DNA from: JAVVVD01 sp964642795
Lineage (GTDB): Bacteria; Bacillota; Clostridia; Christensenellales; CAG-138
Assembly (NCBI GenBank): GCA_964642795.1
Contig: CAZXRQ010000014.1
Coordinates: forward strand, 1 to 34,919
Length of the DNA stretch: 34,919 nucleotides
Direction: 5' to 3'
Shown here: positions 1 to 6,925 of the stretch, one piece after another
Position numbering within the stretch: the stretch's first letter is position 1
Layout of the letters: each line of letters starts with the position of its first letter
Notes under the pieces: model-generated
The model's input: the letters and a program-made list of their open reading frames with translations, nothing else
The model's database searches: none
What the model was told of the DNA's origin: nothing
Translations under genes and position numbers: made by a program

Positions 1-116
1 CGCATGGCCCAGCTTTTGCCGCCGCCCCGTGCGCCTCCGTAGGCCGTGTGCCGCGCGTGGCTCTGAAAAAACTCTGCCTGCCTCGGGTTTGGCAGGCCGT
101 GCAGCTTAAGCAGCAT
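1..116 (-). CDS. Phage terminase large subunit, N-terminal fragment (runs off the left edge)
   Basis: Reading the minus strand from an ATG at 116-114 gives an open frame to the window edge. It contains PNPRQAEFF followed by YGGARGGGKSWAM. The second block is the Walker A (P-loop) region typical of the ATPase domain of tailed-phage terminase large subunits, the motors that pump DNA into the capsid; the 'NPRQ...F' lead-in also fits that family. Only about 38 residues are visible. A ribosome-binding site (AAGGAG, 135-130) lies 13 nt before the ATG, which is rather far. Directly upstream on the same strand is a hairpin with a T-run (139-173), so transcription would have to start inside about 20 nt or read through that hairpin. 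The rest of a prophage or phage-derived island presumably lies to the left. Family call is confident for such a short fragment; the exact start is not. Confidence 0.8.
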   Translation of the reverse strand, partial: MLLKLHGLPNPRQAEFFQSHARHTAYGGARGGGKSWAM

Positions 117-138
117 AATAAAAACGCATCTCCTTCTA

Positions 139-173
139 CAAAAAAATACTGCGCCGGCTTGCTGCCGGCGCAG
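139..173 (-). terminator. Intrinsic terminator just upstream of the terminase gene
   Basis: A perfect 10-bp stem (arms 149-158 and 164-173, 5-nt loop) is followed on the minus strand by a T-rich run (147-139). It sits directly before the ribosome-binding site of the terminase fragment. It could be a leader attenuator for that gene, or the end of a minus-strand transcript coming from the lepB operon and passing antisense through 408-947. Confidence 0.75.
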
Positions 174-297
174 ATGTGGCGCGATCTATATCCGCCCACC
201 GTGCTAAGCGTAGCGCAACACACGCCCAAATTCAAGGGCGGGTTGAGGGTGCACATTAAGCGTTCCAAAGGCGTCCAAAATGCAAGCTTGGGGAATC

Positions 298-315
298 AGT
301 ACCATTTTTGGTACT
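298..315. promoter_or_regulatory. Inverted repeat upstream of the 408-947 promoter
   Basis: AGTACC and GGTACT flank a 6-nt AT spacer and form a perfect 6-bp dyad that ends 17 nt before the -35 box of the sigma-like gene. Its position suits an operator for a regulator acting on the divergent region, but no binding protein is identified. Confidence 0.4.
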
Positions 316-332
316 CTCGACATTTTTCGCAC

Positions 333-361
333 TTGACGATTCAAAATCGCGTGATTAAGAT
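333..361 (+). promoter_or_regulatory. Sigma-A-type promoter for the sigma-like regulator
   Basis: TTGACG (333-338) and TAAGAT (356-361) are separated by 17 bp. The start site would be near 368, giving a leader of about 40 nt that carries a strong Shine-Dalgarno (GGAGGAGAGG) before the ATG at 408. Confidence 0.7.
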
Positions 362-407
362 TAAAACAGAACATACGTTCGATTACTTGAGGAGGAGAGG
401 AACATAT

Positions 408-947
408 ATGCCGTACTATCGTGAGATAGAAAACTATATGGTGCTGCCGGCCGCGCTGGAGAGGCATTACGGCGGTGCGGAGGCGGATGCGCATGTTGAG
501 CGCGACAACTCGGCGTATGCCGAGACTGAGCGCAGGCTGTTTGCGCTTCCAATACTGCGCGAACGGGTGGAATATGCAAAGGAGGAGCTGGAGGAGCTGG
601 AAAGCTGCGGCGTGGACGCCCTGCGGCATACGTCGTCGTCGCTGGTGCGGCTGCTGAGGCCGGGTATGCGCCTTACTCCGGAGGAGGTACATGCCGCGCA
701 GCTTGCGTATCTGCGCAGCCGGCTCTCAGCCGATGCGCGCGAGGTCAAAAAAATGGACGCGGCACTTGCCACGCTGCGGGAGGATCCGTATTACCGTTCC
801 ATCGAGCTGAGGTATTTCAATAACGTGACCGATGCGGAGGCCGCAAAAACGCTCTGCTGCGATCCGACCACCGTGCGAAGAAACCGCAAGCGGCTGATAA
901 AGATACTGGCGCTGAGACTGTACGGCGTAGCCGCGGCGCAATGGTGA
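408..947 (+). CDS. Phage-type transcriptional regulator with sigma-70 region 4-like HTH
   Basis: The 179-residue product begins at the ATG at 408, preceded by GGAGGAGAGG; the open frame extends further upstream, but that part carries the promoter and is not coding. The N-terminal two thirds are charged and probably helical, with a Glu-rich stretch near residues 57-65. The last 60 residues read like a sigma-factor region 4 helix-turn-helix: LRYFNN, then a 'TDAEAAKTL' helix, then a 'DPTTVRRNRKRL' recognition helix. Proteins of this size and layout (ArpU/RinA-like or small sigma-like regulators) are common beside terminase genes in Firmicutes prophages, and a terminase lies divergently here. The inferred role is control of late phage genes. 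A host sigma-like regulator is possible. Its stop codon is 1 nt from the stop of the convergent gene at 949, with no terminator between. Confidence 0.7.
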   Translation: MPYYREIENYMVLPAALERHYGGAEADAHVERDNSAYAETERRLFALPILRERVEYAKEELEELESCGVDALRHTSSSLVRLLRPGMRLTPEEVHAAQLAYLRSRLSADAREVKKMDAALATLREDPYYRSIELRYFNNVTDAEAAKTLCCDPTTVRRNRKRLIKILALRLYGVAAAQW

Positions 948-948
948 T

Positions 949-1488
949 TTATTCTGCAAACAGCCCTATCCGGTATGCCGGGGCAATGCGTATGGAGGCG
1001 CGGCCGTATATATCGAGGGCGGCTACCGTCATGGCGGCAAGATCCAGCTGCATATCGCTCCGCGCGTCGGGCAATACGAAATAGCAGCCGTCCGGCAGGG
1101 TGTATTCATCAATATCGGGTGCGGGCTCGGATGTGTATAGCGATTCGTTGAGAAGTACGCCGTTTATAAACAGCCTGCCGTTTTGTGCGGCCACGGTCTC
1201 GCCGGGCAGGGCGACTATGCGCCCCAGCCACAGGCCGCCTTCGCCCCGGCAGGCTATCATATCCCCGCGGGCGGGAGCAGCCACATATTTTGAAAGCCGG
1301 TCAAACAGCACTGCGTCGCCGGCATGCAGCGTGGGCGACATGCCGTCATCCTCCACACGCACGGCGGTGAACCATACACAGAACACGAACAGCAGCACAA
1401 GCGCGCATACGCCTGCCCCGGCAAGCAGACCTATGCGTCTGGCCCGCCGGTATTCGGCACGGTTTTCGGCGCAGCGCAGCGGCTTCAT
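949..1488 (-). CDS. Degenerate signal peptidase I paralogue (S26 family), probably inactive
   Basis: The 179-residue product starts at the ATG at 1488, just after the lepB stop, with AGAAGGA about 10 nt upstream. An earlier in-frame ATG at 1515 lies inside lepB and is unlikely. One membrane segment (about residues 19-42) is followed by DGMSPTL, which keeps the nucleophile serine (Ser51). The general-base block, KRVIALPGE in the neighbouring lepB, reads GRIVALPGE here, so the catalytic lysine is replaced by Gly89. The GDNR box is also lost: the matching stretch reads LPDARSD. From what is known of Ser/Lys signal peptidases this protein should not cleave signal peptides. It could be a membrane partner of the active enzyme, a binding protein or a decaying duplicate. 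The frame is intact, so it is not a frameshifted pseudogene. Confidence 0.85.
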   Translation of the reverse strand: MKPLRCAENRAEYRRARRIGLLAGAGVCALVLLFVFCVWFTAVRVEDDGMSPTLHAGDAVLFDRLSKYVAAPARGDMIACRGEGGLWLGRIVALPGETVAAQNGRLFINGVLLNESLYTSEPAPDIDEYTLPDGCYFVLPDARSDMQLDLAAMTVAALDIYGRASIRIAPAYRIGLFAE

Positions 1489-1492
1489 GTGC

Positions 1493-2086
1493 TTACATCC
1501 TTCTTGCGTTGGCAAGCGGCAGTACTACGCTCTGCACCTTGCCCACTATGCGGCAGTAGGGTATAGGGCCTACGTCAAGGCTGCGACTGTCTAAGCTGTC
1601 GTTTCTGTTGTCGCCGATTACAAACACGCAGTCCTCCGGCACGGTTATGGGCCAGACGGTGCTGTTGACATAATCGCTCCAGTAGGCGGACTCATCCAGC
1701 GGCTCGTCGTTGATAAATATTATGCCGCCGTATATCTCGATGGTCTCGCCGGGCAGCGCTATTACGCGCTTTACGCAGGTCTGCGATGCGTTGGGGTAGT
1801 AGCAGATGATTATATCCCCGCGCTGTGGCTCGTTAAACCAGTAATCCGTCTTGGTGACCAGCATACGCTCCCCGTCCAGCAGCGTGGGCGTCATGGAAGG
1901 GCCGGAGACCTGCACCGGTGAAAACAGCAGCAGCCGGATGGCCAGCGCTATCCCCAGCACGATTATAAAAAACATAGCGAACTCATAGTTCATGGTACGC
2001 TTAAAATCCCTGTCGCCTGAATGCAGTTCTTCGGATGCCTTGCACATGGCGTTATATTGCTGCTTGGTAAGGTGCTGTGTGCTCAT
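1493..2086 (-). CDS. lepB: Signal peptidase I
   Basis: This 197-residue type I signal peptidase removes signal peptides from exported proteins at the outer face of the membrane. A cytoplasmic N-terminus of about 35 residues leads into one membrane segment (about 36-56). All the family motifs follow: GPSMTPTL with nucleophile Ser64, RGDIII, KRVIALPGE with general base Lys106, and GDNRNDSLDSR near 158-168. The ATG at 2086 overlaps the stop of the DUF951 gene (ATGA), so translation is probably coupled. The next gene downstream is a degenerate copy of this one. Likely clients in the window include the surface protein at 8524-11493. Confidence 0.95.
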   Translation of the reverse strand: MSTQHLTKQQYNAMCKASEELHSGDRDFKRTMNYEFAMFFIIVLGIALAIRLLLFSPVQVSGPSMTPTLLDGERMLVTKTDYWFNEPQRGDIIICYYPNASQTCVKRVIALPGETIEIYGGIIFINDEPLDESAYWSDYVNSTVWPITVPEDCVFVIGDNRNDSLDSRSLDVGPIPYCRIVGKVQSVVLPLANARRM

Positions 2087-2289
2087 TGGGCGTCATCCCC
2101 GTTTCTCTCGGTAATATTCTTCTTGGCGCGTTTGAGAAAATCCACCCGGTCCAGCATGACGACGCGACCGCAGCCGACGCACTTCAGCTTTACGTCCGCG
2201 CCCGTGCGAGTGACGATCCACTCGTTCACGCCGCACGCATGTGGTTTTTTCATCACGATGTGGTCATTCAGCTCAAATTCACCTATCAT
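2083..2289 (-). CDS. DUF951 family small protein
   Basis: A 68-residue protein with the DUF951 pattern: FELNDHIVMKKPHACG, then NEW, RTGAD, and a KCVGCG cysteine pair followed by VMLDR. The family is widespread in Firmicutes, found next to varied housekeeping genes, and has no settled function; the CxxC pair with the Cys of PHACG suggests metal or redox binding. I place the start at the ATG at 2289 because the family begins a few residues before 'FEL'. An ATG at 2316 is in frame but lies upstream of the -10 box. No Shine-Dalgarno precedes 2289, and TATAAT ends only 7 nt before it, so the mRNA may be leaderless. First gene of a three-gene operon with lepB and its paralogue. Confidence 0.85.
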   Translation of the reverse strand: MIGEFELNDHIVMKKPHACGVNEWIVTRTGADVKLKCVGCGRVVMLDRVDFLKRAKKNITERNGDDAQ

Positions 2290-2296
2290 AAGCAGG

Positions 2297-2325
2297 ATTA
2301 TACCACTAATATCCACGCGCGTCCA
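2297..2325 (-). promoter_or_regulatory. Promoter of the DUF951-lepB operon, extended -10
   Basis: On the minus strand TGGACG (2325-2320) and a perfect TATAAT (2302-2297) are 17 bp apart, and the -10 carries the TGG extension. Transcription should begin at about 2290-2289, which is the first base of the ATG. Confidence 0.7.
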
Positions 2326-2350
2326 TTTAACAAATAATCGAAAACGGCAG

Positions 2351-2378
2351 CGAGGGCAGACGCTTAGGTCTGCCCTCG
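2351..2378 (-). terminator. Terminator after the spore protein gene
   Basis: A perfect 11-bp GC-rich stem (arms 2351-2361 and 2368-2378, 6-nt loop) lies 22 nt after the spore protein stop codon. On the minus strand a TTTT follows after a short gap, so termination is plausible though the T-tract is weak. Confidence 0.6.
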
Positions 2379-2400
2379 ACTGATGGGTTATGCTTGCAGC

Positions 2401-2601
2401 TTATTTGGAGCTGTTCGTGCTGCCGGGGTTCATGTTATTCTCGGCATACGCTATCATGCGCTTTACCATTTCGCCACCGATGGAGCCGGCCTGACGGGCG
2501 GTGATGTCGCCGTTATAACCCTGCTTAAGGTTCACGTTCAGGGAAGACGCGCACTCGCTCTTAAGGCTCTGCAGCTTCTGCTTGGATTCGTTGTTAGCCA
2601 T
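2401..2601 (-). CDS. Alpha/beta-type small acid-soluble spore protein
   Basis: This 66-residue protein belongs to the alpha/beta-type SASP family, which coats forespore DNA, protects it, and supplies amino acids during germination. The diagnostic parts are KSECASSLNVNL, then GDITARQAGSIGGEMVKRMI. The GPR protease normally cuts at a T(E/D)IA-type site in the first block; here KSECASSL stands there, so the site is altered. The ATG at 2601 has a strong GGAGGTG site 8 nt upstream. The gene stands alone with its own terminator and a candidate forespore promoter. It is direct evidence that the organism is, or recently was, an endospore former. Confidence 0.93.
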   Translation of the reverse strand: MANNESKQKLQSLKSECASSLNVNLKQGYNGDITARQAGSIGGEMVKRMIAYAENNMNPGSTNSSK

Positions 2602-2626
2602 TTGTTTTTCACCTCCTTTGTGCGCT

Positions 2627-2656
2627 TAATATGTGTATAATTCAAAAAAGTATAAC
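2627..2656 (-). promoter_or_regulatory. Candidate forespore (sigma-F/G type) promoter of the SASP gene
   Basis: On the minus strand CATATTA (2633-2627) matches the CATnnTA -10 element of sigma-F/G promoters. GTTATA (2656-2651) lies 17 bp upstream and resembles the G(C/T)ATA -35 imperfectly. The predicted start at about 2619 leaves the GGAGGTG site intact. Confidence 0.45.
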
Positions 2657-2674
2657 TGGAAAATACATACATGC

Positions 2675-2698
2675 AAAAAGCGGCTGTTTTGCAGCCGC
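2675..2698 (-). terminator. Terminator after recG
   Basis: A 7-bp stem (arms 2680-2686 and 2692-2698) is followed on the minus strand by TTTTT (2679-2675). It lies 41 nt after the recG stop codon and separates the fakA-recG unit from the spore protein gene. Confidence 0.75.
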
Positions 2699-2739
2699 CA
2701 GGGTATTTTATTTTAAAAAAAATCATTTTTTCGATATAC

Positions 2740-4743
2740 TTATAAAGCCGTCCAGTCCGAAAGCTGCTCCATGCGTCTAAGCACGTGCGCAAGCAGCGCG
2801 CGGGTCTCGGGTGCATAGGCATATTCGCCCGCGCACAGCCCGGCAAGTTCCTCCGCCTCCTTGAGCAGCGCCATGTTATCGGCCAGCAGCAGCGCGGAGA
2901 ATCCGAAAGCGCCGTGCTGACGGCTGCCGAGAAATTCGCCGGGGCCGCGCTGCAGCATGTCCTGCTCAGCAATATAGAAGCCGTCGTTGCTGTTTACCAG
3001 CGTTTCCAGCCGGCGCGATACGCTCTCGGCATCGGAATCGGTAAGCAAAAAGCAGTAAGGATCCGCGGCGCCGCGCCCCACCCGGCCTCTTAGCTGGTGC
3101 AGCTGCGCAAGGCCAAAGCGTTCAGCACCCTCTATGGCGATCACTGCGGCGGCGTGTACGTCCACCCCCACCTCTATTACGGTGGTGGATACCAGCACCT
3201 GTGTTTTGCCCGTGCGGAAAGCCTCCATCGCGGCGTCCTTTTCGGCGGGGGACATGCGCCCGTGCAACAGTCCCACCTGCGCAGTCATGCACTTATTCAG
3301 CTCCGCGGCAAGCTCCACCGCACCGGGAAGCCCGGCGAGCTCCTCGCTTTGCTCCACGAGCGGGCACACCACATATGCCTGCGCACCCTCTTTGACCCTA
3401 CGGTCTATATAGCCGTACATGGCGTCGCGCCGGTTTTTTGGCACCATCACGGTTTTTACCGGCTCGCGCCCCGGCGGCAGCTCGTTTAGCGTGGATATGT
3501 CCAGCTCGCCGTAGTACATCAGCGCCAGCGTGCGGGGTATGGGCGTTGCGCTCATTATCAGCACATCCGCCGACGCGCCCTTGCGCATCAGCTTTGCCCG
3601 CTGCGCCACGCCGAAGCGGTGCTGTTCATCCGTTACTATAAGCCCCAAACGGCAAAACTCTACGCCCTCCTCCAGCAGCGCGTGCGTGCCCACCACCGCC
3701 TTGGCGCTGCCATCGCGTATGGCGGCATAGGCTGCTTCGCGCTCGTCCGGCCTCATGCCGCCGGACAGCAGCAGCGCGTCCGCGCCGAACACCGCCCGCA
3801 CCAGCTCAAAGTGCTGTGCCGCAAGCAGCTCCGTAGGCGCCATCAGCGCCGCCTGACAGCCGTTCTGCACGGCGCCCAGCATCGCAAACAGCGCGACGGC
3901 GGTCTTGCCGCTGCCCACGTCGCCCTGAAGCAGCCGGTTCATCGGGGCAAGGCTTTGCATATCCGCAGCTATATCGTCCATGGCGCGGCTCTGCGAGGCG
4001 GTAAGCTCATACGGCAGCAATGAGCAAAGCTGCCGCTTTATGTCCTGCATGTTGAAGGAAACGCCCTGCCGTGCGCGTCCGTAGCGCAGCATATCCAGCA
4101 TCAGCCGGTATGCGGCCATATCCTCCAGCGCAAGCCGCCGCTGTGCCTTTGAAAGCGCCGCCGCGTCCGGCGGGAAGTGTATGTCATGCAGCGCGGTGGA
4201 AATATCGCACACGTCAAAACGCCTGCGCAGCTCAGCGCATATCAGCTCCTGCGGCACATAGGCCGAAAGCGCCGCGCGTATATTTTCCCTGAGCTGCGTC
4301 TGACTTATGCCGGCGGTAAGTGGATATATGGGCAATATGCCTGGCGGCGCGTCGAACAGCGCAGGGCTTATGAGCTTTGTTCCCCGCCTGAGATCGGCAC
4401 GGCCCGCGCAGAACACCGAGTCGCCCTTGTGCAGCGCCTGCTTCCTGTACGGCTGGTTGAACCATACCAGCTCCACCTCGCCGGTATCGTCCGTTCCGCG
4501 CGCCCGCACCAGCGTAAGCCCCCTGCGTATGCGCGCAAGCGTGGGTTCGCTTATAATATCCAGCCTGAGCAGCGCATCCCCGCCCTGCATAAGCTGCGAA
4601 ACGCAGACCGGCGCGGAATAGTCCACATGCGCGCGCGGCAAATAGCGCACAAGATCCGCTAAATAAAATAGGCCCAGCTTGCCGAGCAGTTCCGCCCGGC
4701 GCGGGCCTATTCCCCTTAATGATGTTATTTTTTCGCCGGACAT
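2740..4743 (-). CDS. recG: ATP-dependent DNA helicase RecG
   Basis: A 667-residue RecG, which remodels stalled replication forks and branch-migrates Holliday junctions. The N-terminal wedge region begins SLRGIGPRRAELLGKLG. The helicase core has Walker A GDVGSGKT (about residues 275-283), a DEQHRFG box II (about 370), SATPIPRTLAL box III, and the C-terminal QLRGRVGRG motif VI. Length is normal for the family. The start is the ATG at 4743, one base after the fakA stop; a longer frame beginning at 4809 would lie inside fakA. The same neighbour order (Asp23 protein, fakA, recG) is known in Bacillus and relatives. Confidence 0.95.
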   Translation of the reverse strand: MSGEKITSLRGIGPRRAELLGKLGLFYLADLVRYLPRAHVDYSAPVCVSQLMQGGDALLRLDIISEPTLARIRRGLTLVRARGTDDTGEVELVWFNQPYRKQALHKGDSVFCAGRADLRRGTKLISPALFDAPPGILPIYPLTAGISQTQLRENIRAALSAYVPQELICAELRRRFDVCDISTALHDIHFPPDAAALSKAQRRLALEDMAAYRLMLDMLRYGRARQGVSFNMQDIKRQLCSLLPYELTASQSRAMDDIAADMQSLAPMNRLLQGDVGSGKTAVALFAMLGAVQNGCQAALMAPTELLAAQHFELVRAVFGADALLLSGGMRPDEREAAYAAIRDGSAKAVVGTHALLEEGVEFCRLGLIVTDEQHRFGVAQRAKLMRKGASADVLIMSATPIPRTLALMYYGELDISTLNELPPGREPVKTVMVPKNRRDAMYGYIDRRVKEGAQAYVVCPLVEQSEELAGLPGAVELAAELNKCMTAQVGLLHGRMSPAEKDAAMEAFRTGKTQVLVSTTVIEVGVDVHAAAVIAIEGAERFGLAQLHQLRGRVGRGAADPYCFLLTDSDAESVSRRLETLVNSNDGFYIAEQDMLQRGPGEFLGSRQHGAFGFSALLLADNMALLKEAEELAGLCAGEYAYAPETRALLAHVLRRMEQLSDWTAL

Positions 4744-4744
4744 A

Positions 4745-6410
4745 TCACTCGACGGAGATGTAATAGTAGTACAGCGGCTGCCCGCCGGACTGCACGATAA
4801 GCTCCGCATCCGGATATTCGCCCGCTATAAGCTCGCTCAGCGCGTGCGCGTCCTCCTCAGAGGTGTCGGCGCCAAAGAAAAGCGTTACCACGGGGTCGTC
4901 GGGCTGCTTTTCGATCATCTTGCGGATAAGCGCGGCAGCGGCGCTCTTTATATCCTTATCCACCGCCACTATGTCGCCGTCCAGCAGGCCGATTATGTCG
5001 TTCTTTTTGATGCTGTTGCCGCTTGCGCTGGTATCCCTTACAGCATACGTTACAGAGCCGCTTATCACACGCGACAGCTCCTCGTTCATACGCTTGCCGT
5101 TTACCTCTACGGTTGCGTCGCTGCTAAAGCTCATGGCCGCGCTTATGCCCTGCATCACGGTACGGGTAGGTATGACCACGACGTTGCGCTCGCTTATGTC
5201 CGCCGCCTGCTGCGCGGCCAGTATGATGTTTGGGTTATCCGGCAGCACAAAAACGGTGCGCGCATTGCATTTGTTTATGGCCTTGGTAATGGTCTCTATA
5301 CTGGGATTCATGGTCTGACCGCCGGAGATAAGCACGTTTACGCCTATGCCGGTGAACACGGCATCCAGCCCCGCGCCTGCGCTGACTGCCACCAGCCCCT
5401 GTTCCTTTTCACTGCGCAGCTTTGCCGCCTTCAGCTCGCGGTTCTGCTCCCGCATGTTCTCAATTTTGAGCTTATCCAGCTCGCCCAGCCTCAGCGCCAG
5501 CTGAAGTATCTTGCCCGGCGCGTTGGAGTGGACATGCACCTTTATAAAGTCGGCGTCGTGCGCCACTACCACGGAATCGCCAAGCCGCATAAGCTTGTCG
5601 CGGAACCGGTCGAGCTCCTCCTCGGTGAAGGACGGATCGAGATGAATAACAAAAAATTCCGTACAATAGCCAAATTGGATATCGTTTACGTCCTCGAGTC
5701 CGAGCTCGGTCTCATTATCGTTCCAGCCCTCAAACGGGGCGGTCTGGCTTTCGTCCACATAGTCGTCTATCTGGTCGCCGTCCACGGCCATCTTGAAGCC
5801 GCGGTATATGGTGAGCAGGCCCTTGCCGCCGGAATCCACCACGCCCGCTTCCTTTAGTACGGGCAGAAGCGTGGGGGTAAGGCGCAGGGCATTCTCGCCG
5901 GACTCCAGCATAACGTCGATCAGCTTGTATACGTTGGCCTGCTGGTTATTCGCCACGGCCTCGCTTATCATGCGGGACACCGTGAGCATGGTGCCTTCCT
6001 TGGGCTTCATAACGGCCTTGTACGCCGCCTCTGTGCCTGTGGCCAAAGCGTTTGCGAGCATCTCGCCGTCCATCTCCACAGCGCCGTGCAGCGCCTTGGA
6101 AAAGCCTCGCAGTATCTGCGACAGTATAACGCCGGAGTTCCCGCGCGCGCCCTTTAGCGCGCCCAAAGCCGCTGCGGACGCCACGGCGCCCACGTCGCTG
6201 CCGCTCTCCAGGCGTATCTCGCGCACCGCGCTCTGCATGGTCATGGACATGTTGGTGCCGGTGTCGCCGTCCGGGACGGGAAAGACNNNNNNNNNNGGGC
6301 ACAGGGAACACGTTGAGCGCGTCTATGGCCGACTTGTTTTTTTCCAGTAGCGCCGCGCCCGTTATAAACATTTCTCGCAGCAATTCGCCGCTAATAGTCA
6401 TTTCGTTCAA
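4745..6410 (-). CDS. fakA: Fatty acid kinase catalytic subunit FakA (DAK2/DhaL + EDD-like), interrupted by an assembly gap
   Basis: FakA phosphorylates exogenous fatty acids held by FakB (DegV-family) partners. The N-terminal DhaL/DAK2 domain has FPVPDGDTGTN, whose aspartates bind Mg-ATP; the C-terminal part has ISGGQTMNPS and a VLPDNPNI block typical of the YloV family. The start is probably TTG at 6410, with CGGAGGA 8 nt upstream; the ATG at 6401 is 17 nt from that site. Ten Ns at 6287-6296 break the frame. The product should be about 550 residues once the gap is resolved, like its relatives. The flanks of the gap both encode VFPVP, so the frameshift is an assembly artefact, not a mutation. 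No FakB gene is in the window. Confidence 0.9.
6287..6296. other. Assembly gap (10 Ns) inside fakA
   Basis: Ten consecutive Ns are a placeholder of unknown true length. On the coding strand the sequence before the gap ends with codons for VFPVP, and the sequence after it begins with codons for VFPVP again. All five codon pairs differ at the third base. The real gene probably has this motif once. Confidence 0.95.
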
Positions 6411-6464
6411 TAGCTTATCCTCCGATTCGGCGCACTAAAAAAGCGCGCCCATGCACCGCTTGAA

Positions 6465-6818
6465 TTACACGCGCACGGATTCAACGTGAATGTTCACGCT
6501 GTTTACCGTAAGCCCGGTGTACTCGTTTACACGGTAGCGCACGTTGGTTATGGTATTTTGCGATACCGCAGGCAGCGAAACGCCATAGATCAGCATAACG
6601 TACAGGTCTATGTCCACATCGCCGTTTTCCAGTACGGTGACCTTAACGCCCTTTTTGTGGTTGTCTCCGCCCACAAGCTGCAATATCGCATCCCCCGCGG
6701 TTTTAGTACTCATACCTACTATGCCGTAGTTTTCCATGGCGGCATAGCCTGCAATGTTTGCTATAACGTCGTCGTCCAGCGTTATCGCGCCCAGCGGCGC
6801 ATCTATACGTCCTGACAT
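6465..6818 (-). CDS. Asp23/Gls24 family envelope stress protein (YloU-like)
   Basis: A 117-residue Asp23/Gls24 (DUF322) protein. Members are small alpha/beta proteins associated with the cell envelope in Gram-positives; some are tethered to the membrane by partners such as AmaP. The domain covers nearly the whole length: GAITLDDDVIANIAGYAAMENYGIVGM near the N-terminus, then 'ENGDVDIDLYVMLIYGVSLPAV', and the C-terminal VNSVNIHVESVRV. The start is the ATG at 6818 with AAAGGAGG upstream; an earlier ATG at 6869 is in frame but lacks a good site. It is the first gene before fakA and recG, the usual Firmicutes arrangement, and is 54 nt from fakA. Confidence 0.92.
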   Translation of the reverse strand: MSGRIDAPLGAITLDDDVIANIAGYAAMENYGIVGMSTKTAGDAILQLVGGDNHKKGVKVTVLENGDVDIDLYVMLIYGVSLPAVSQNTITNVRYRVNEYTGLTVNSVNIHVESVRV

Positions 6819-6875
6819 AATACATCCTCCTTTAACAGTTTTTGGGCGGAAAGCCACATAAGCGGCCACCCACCC

Positions 6876-6904
6876 ATTATAGGATACGTTATCATTACCG
6901 TTAT
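6876..6904 (-). promoter_or_regulatory. Candidate promoter of the Asp23-fakA-recG unit
   Basis: A perfect TATAAT (6881-6876, minus strand) is preceded at 17 bp by a poor -35 match (ATAACG, 6904-6899). It would start transcription about 50 nt before the Asp23 start codon. Confidence 0.45.
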
Positions 6905-6925
6905 ATTCTACATCAAATGCAGTAT

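Larger units (their letters stand above)
117..407. other. Divergent intergenic region between terminase and sigma-like gene
   Basis: This 291-nt stretch separates two divergent genes. It holds the minus-strand terminator (139-173), a 5-bp hairpin (arms CGCCC and GGGCG, around 223-240), a 6-bp inverted repeat (298-315) and the plus-strand promoter (333-361). I see no credible small coding sequence and no clear minus-strand promoter. Confidence 0.5.

Noticed and set aside
76..97. Second hairpin (GCCTGCC/GGCAGGC) as another terminator
   Set aside because: It lies inside the terminase coding sequence and its A-run is too far from the stem to act convincingly.
48..407. N-terminal extension of the sigma-like gene by 120 codons
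   Set aside because: The extension covers the promoter, a terminator and the opposite-strand terminase start; the ATG at 408 has a strong ribosome-binding site.
4679..5857. A 392-codon plus-strand frame opposite fakA and recG
   Set aside because: Shadow of well-supported minus-strand genes; no recognisable motif and no start signals.
5946..6410. A separate 154-residue protein at the start of fakA
   Set aside because: It is created by the 10-N gap, which shifts the frame; the first 38 residues belong to FakA and the rest is out of frame.
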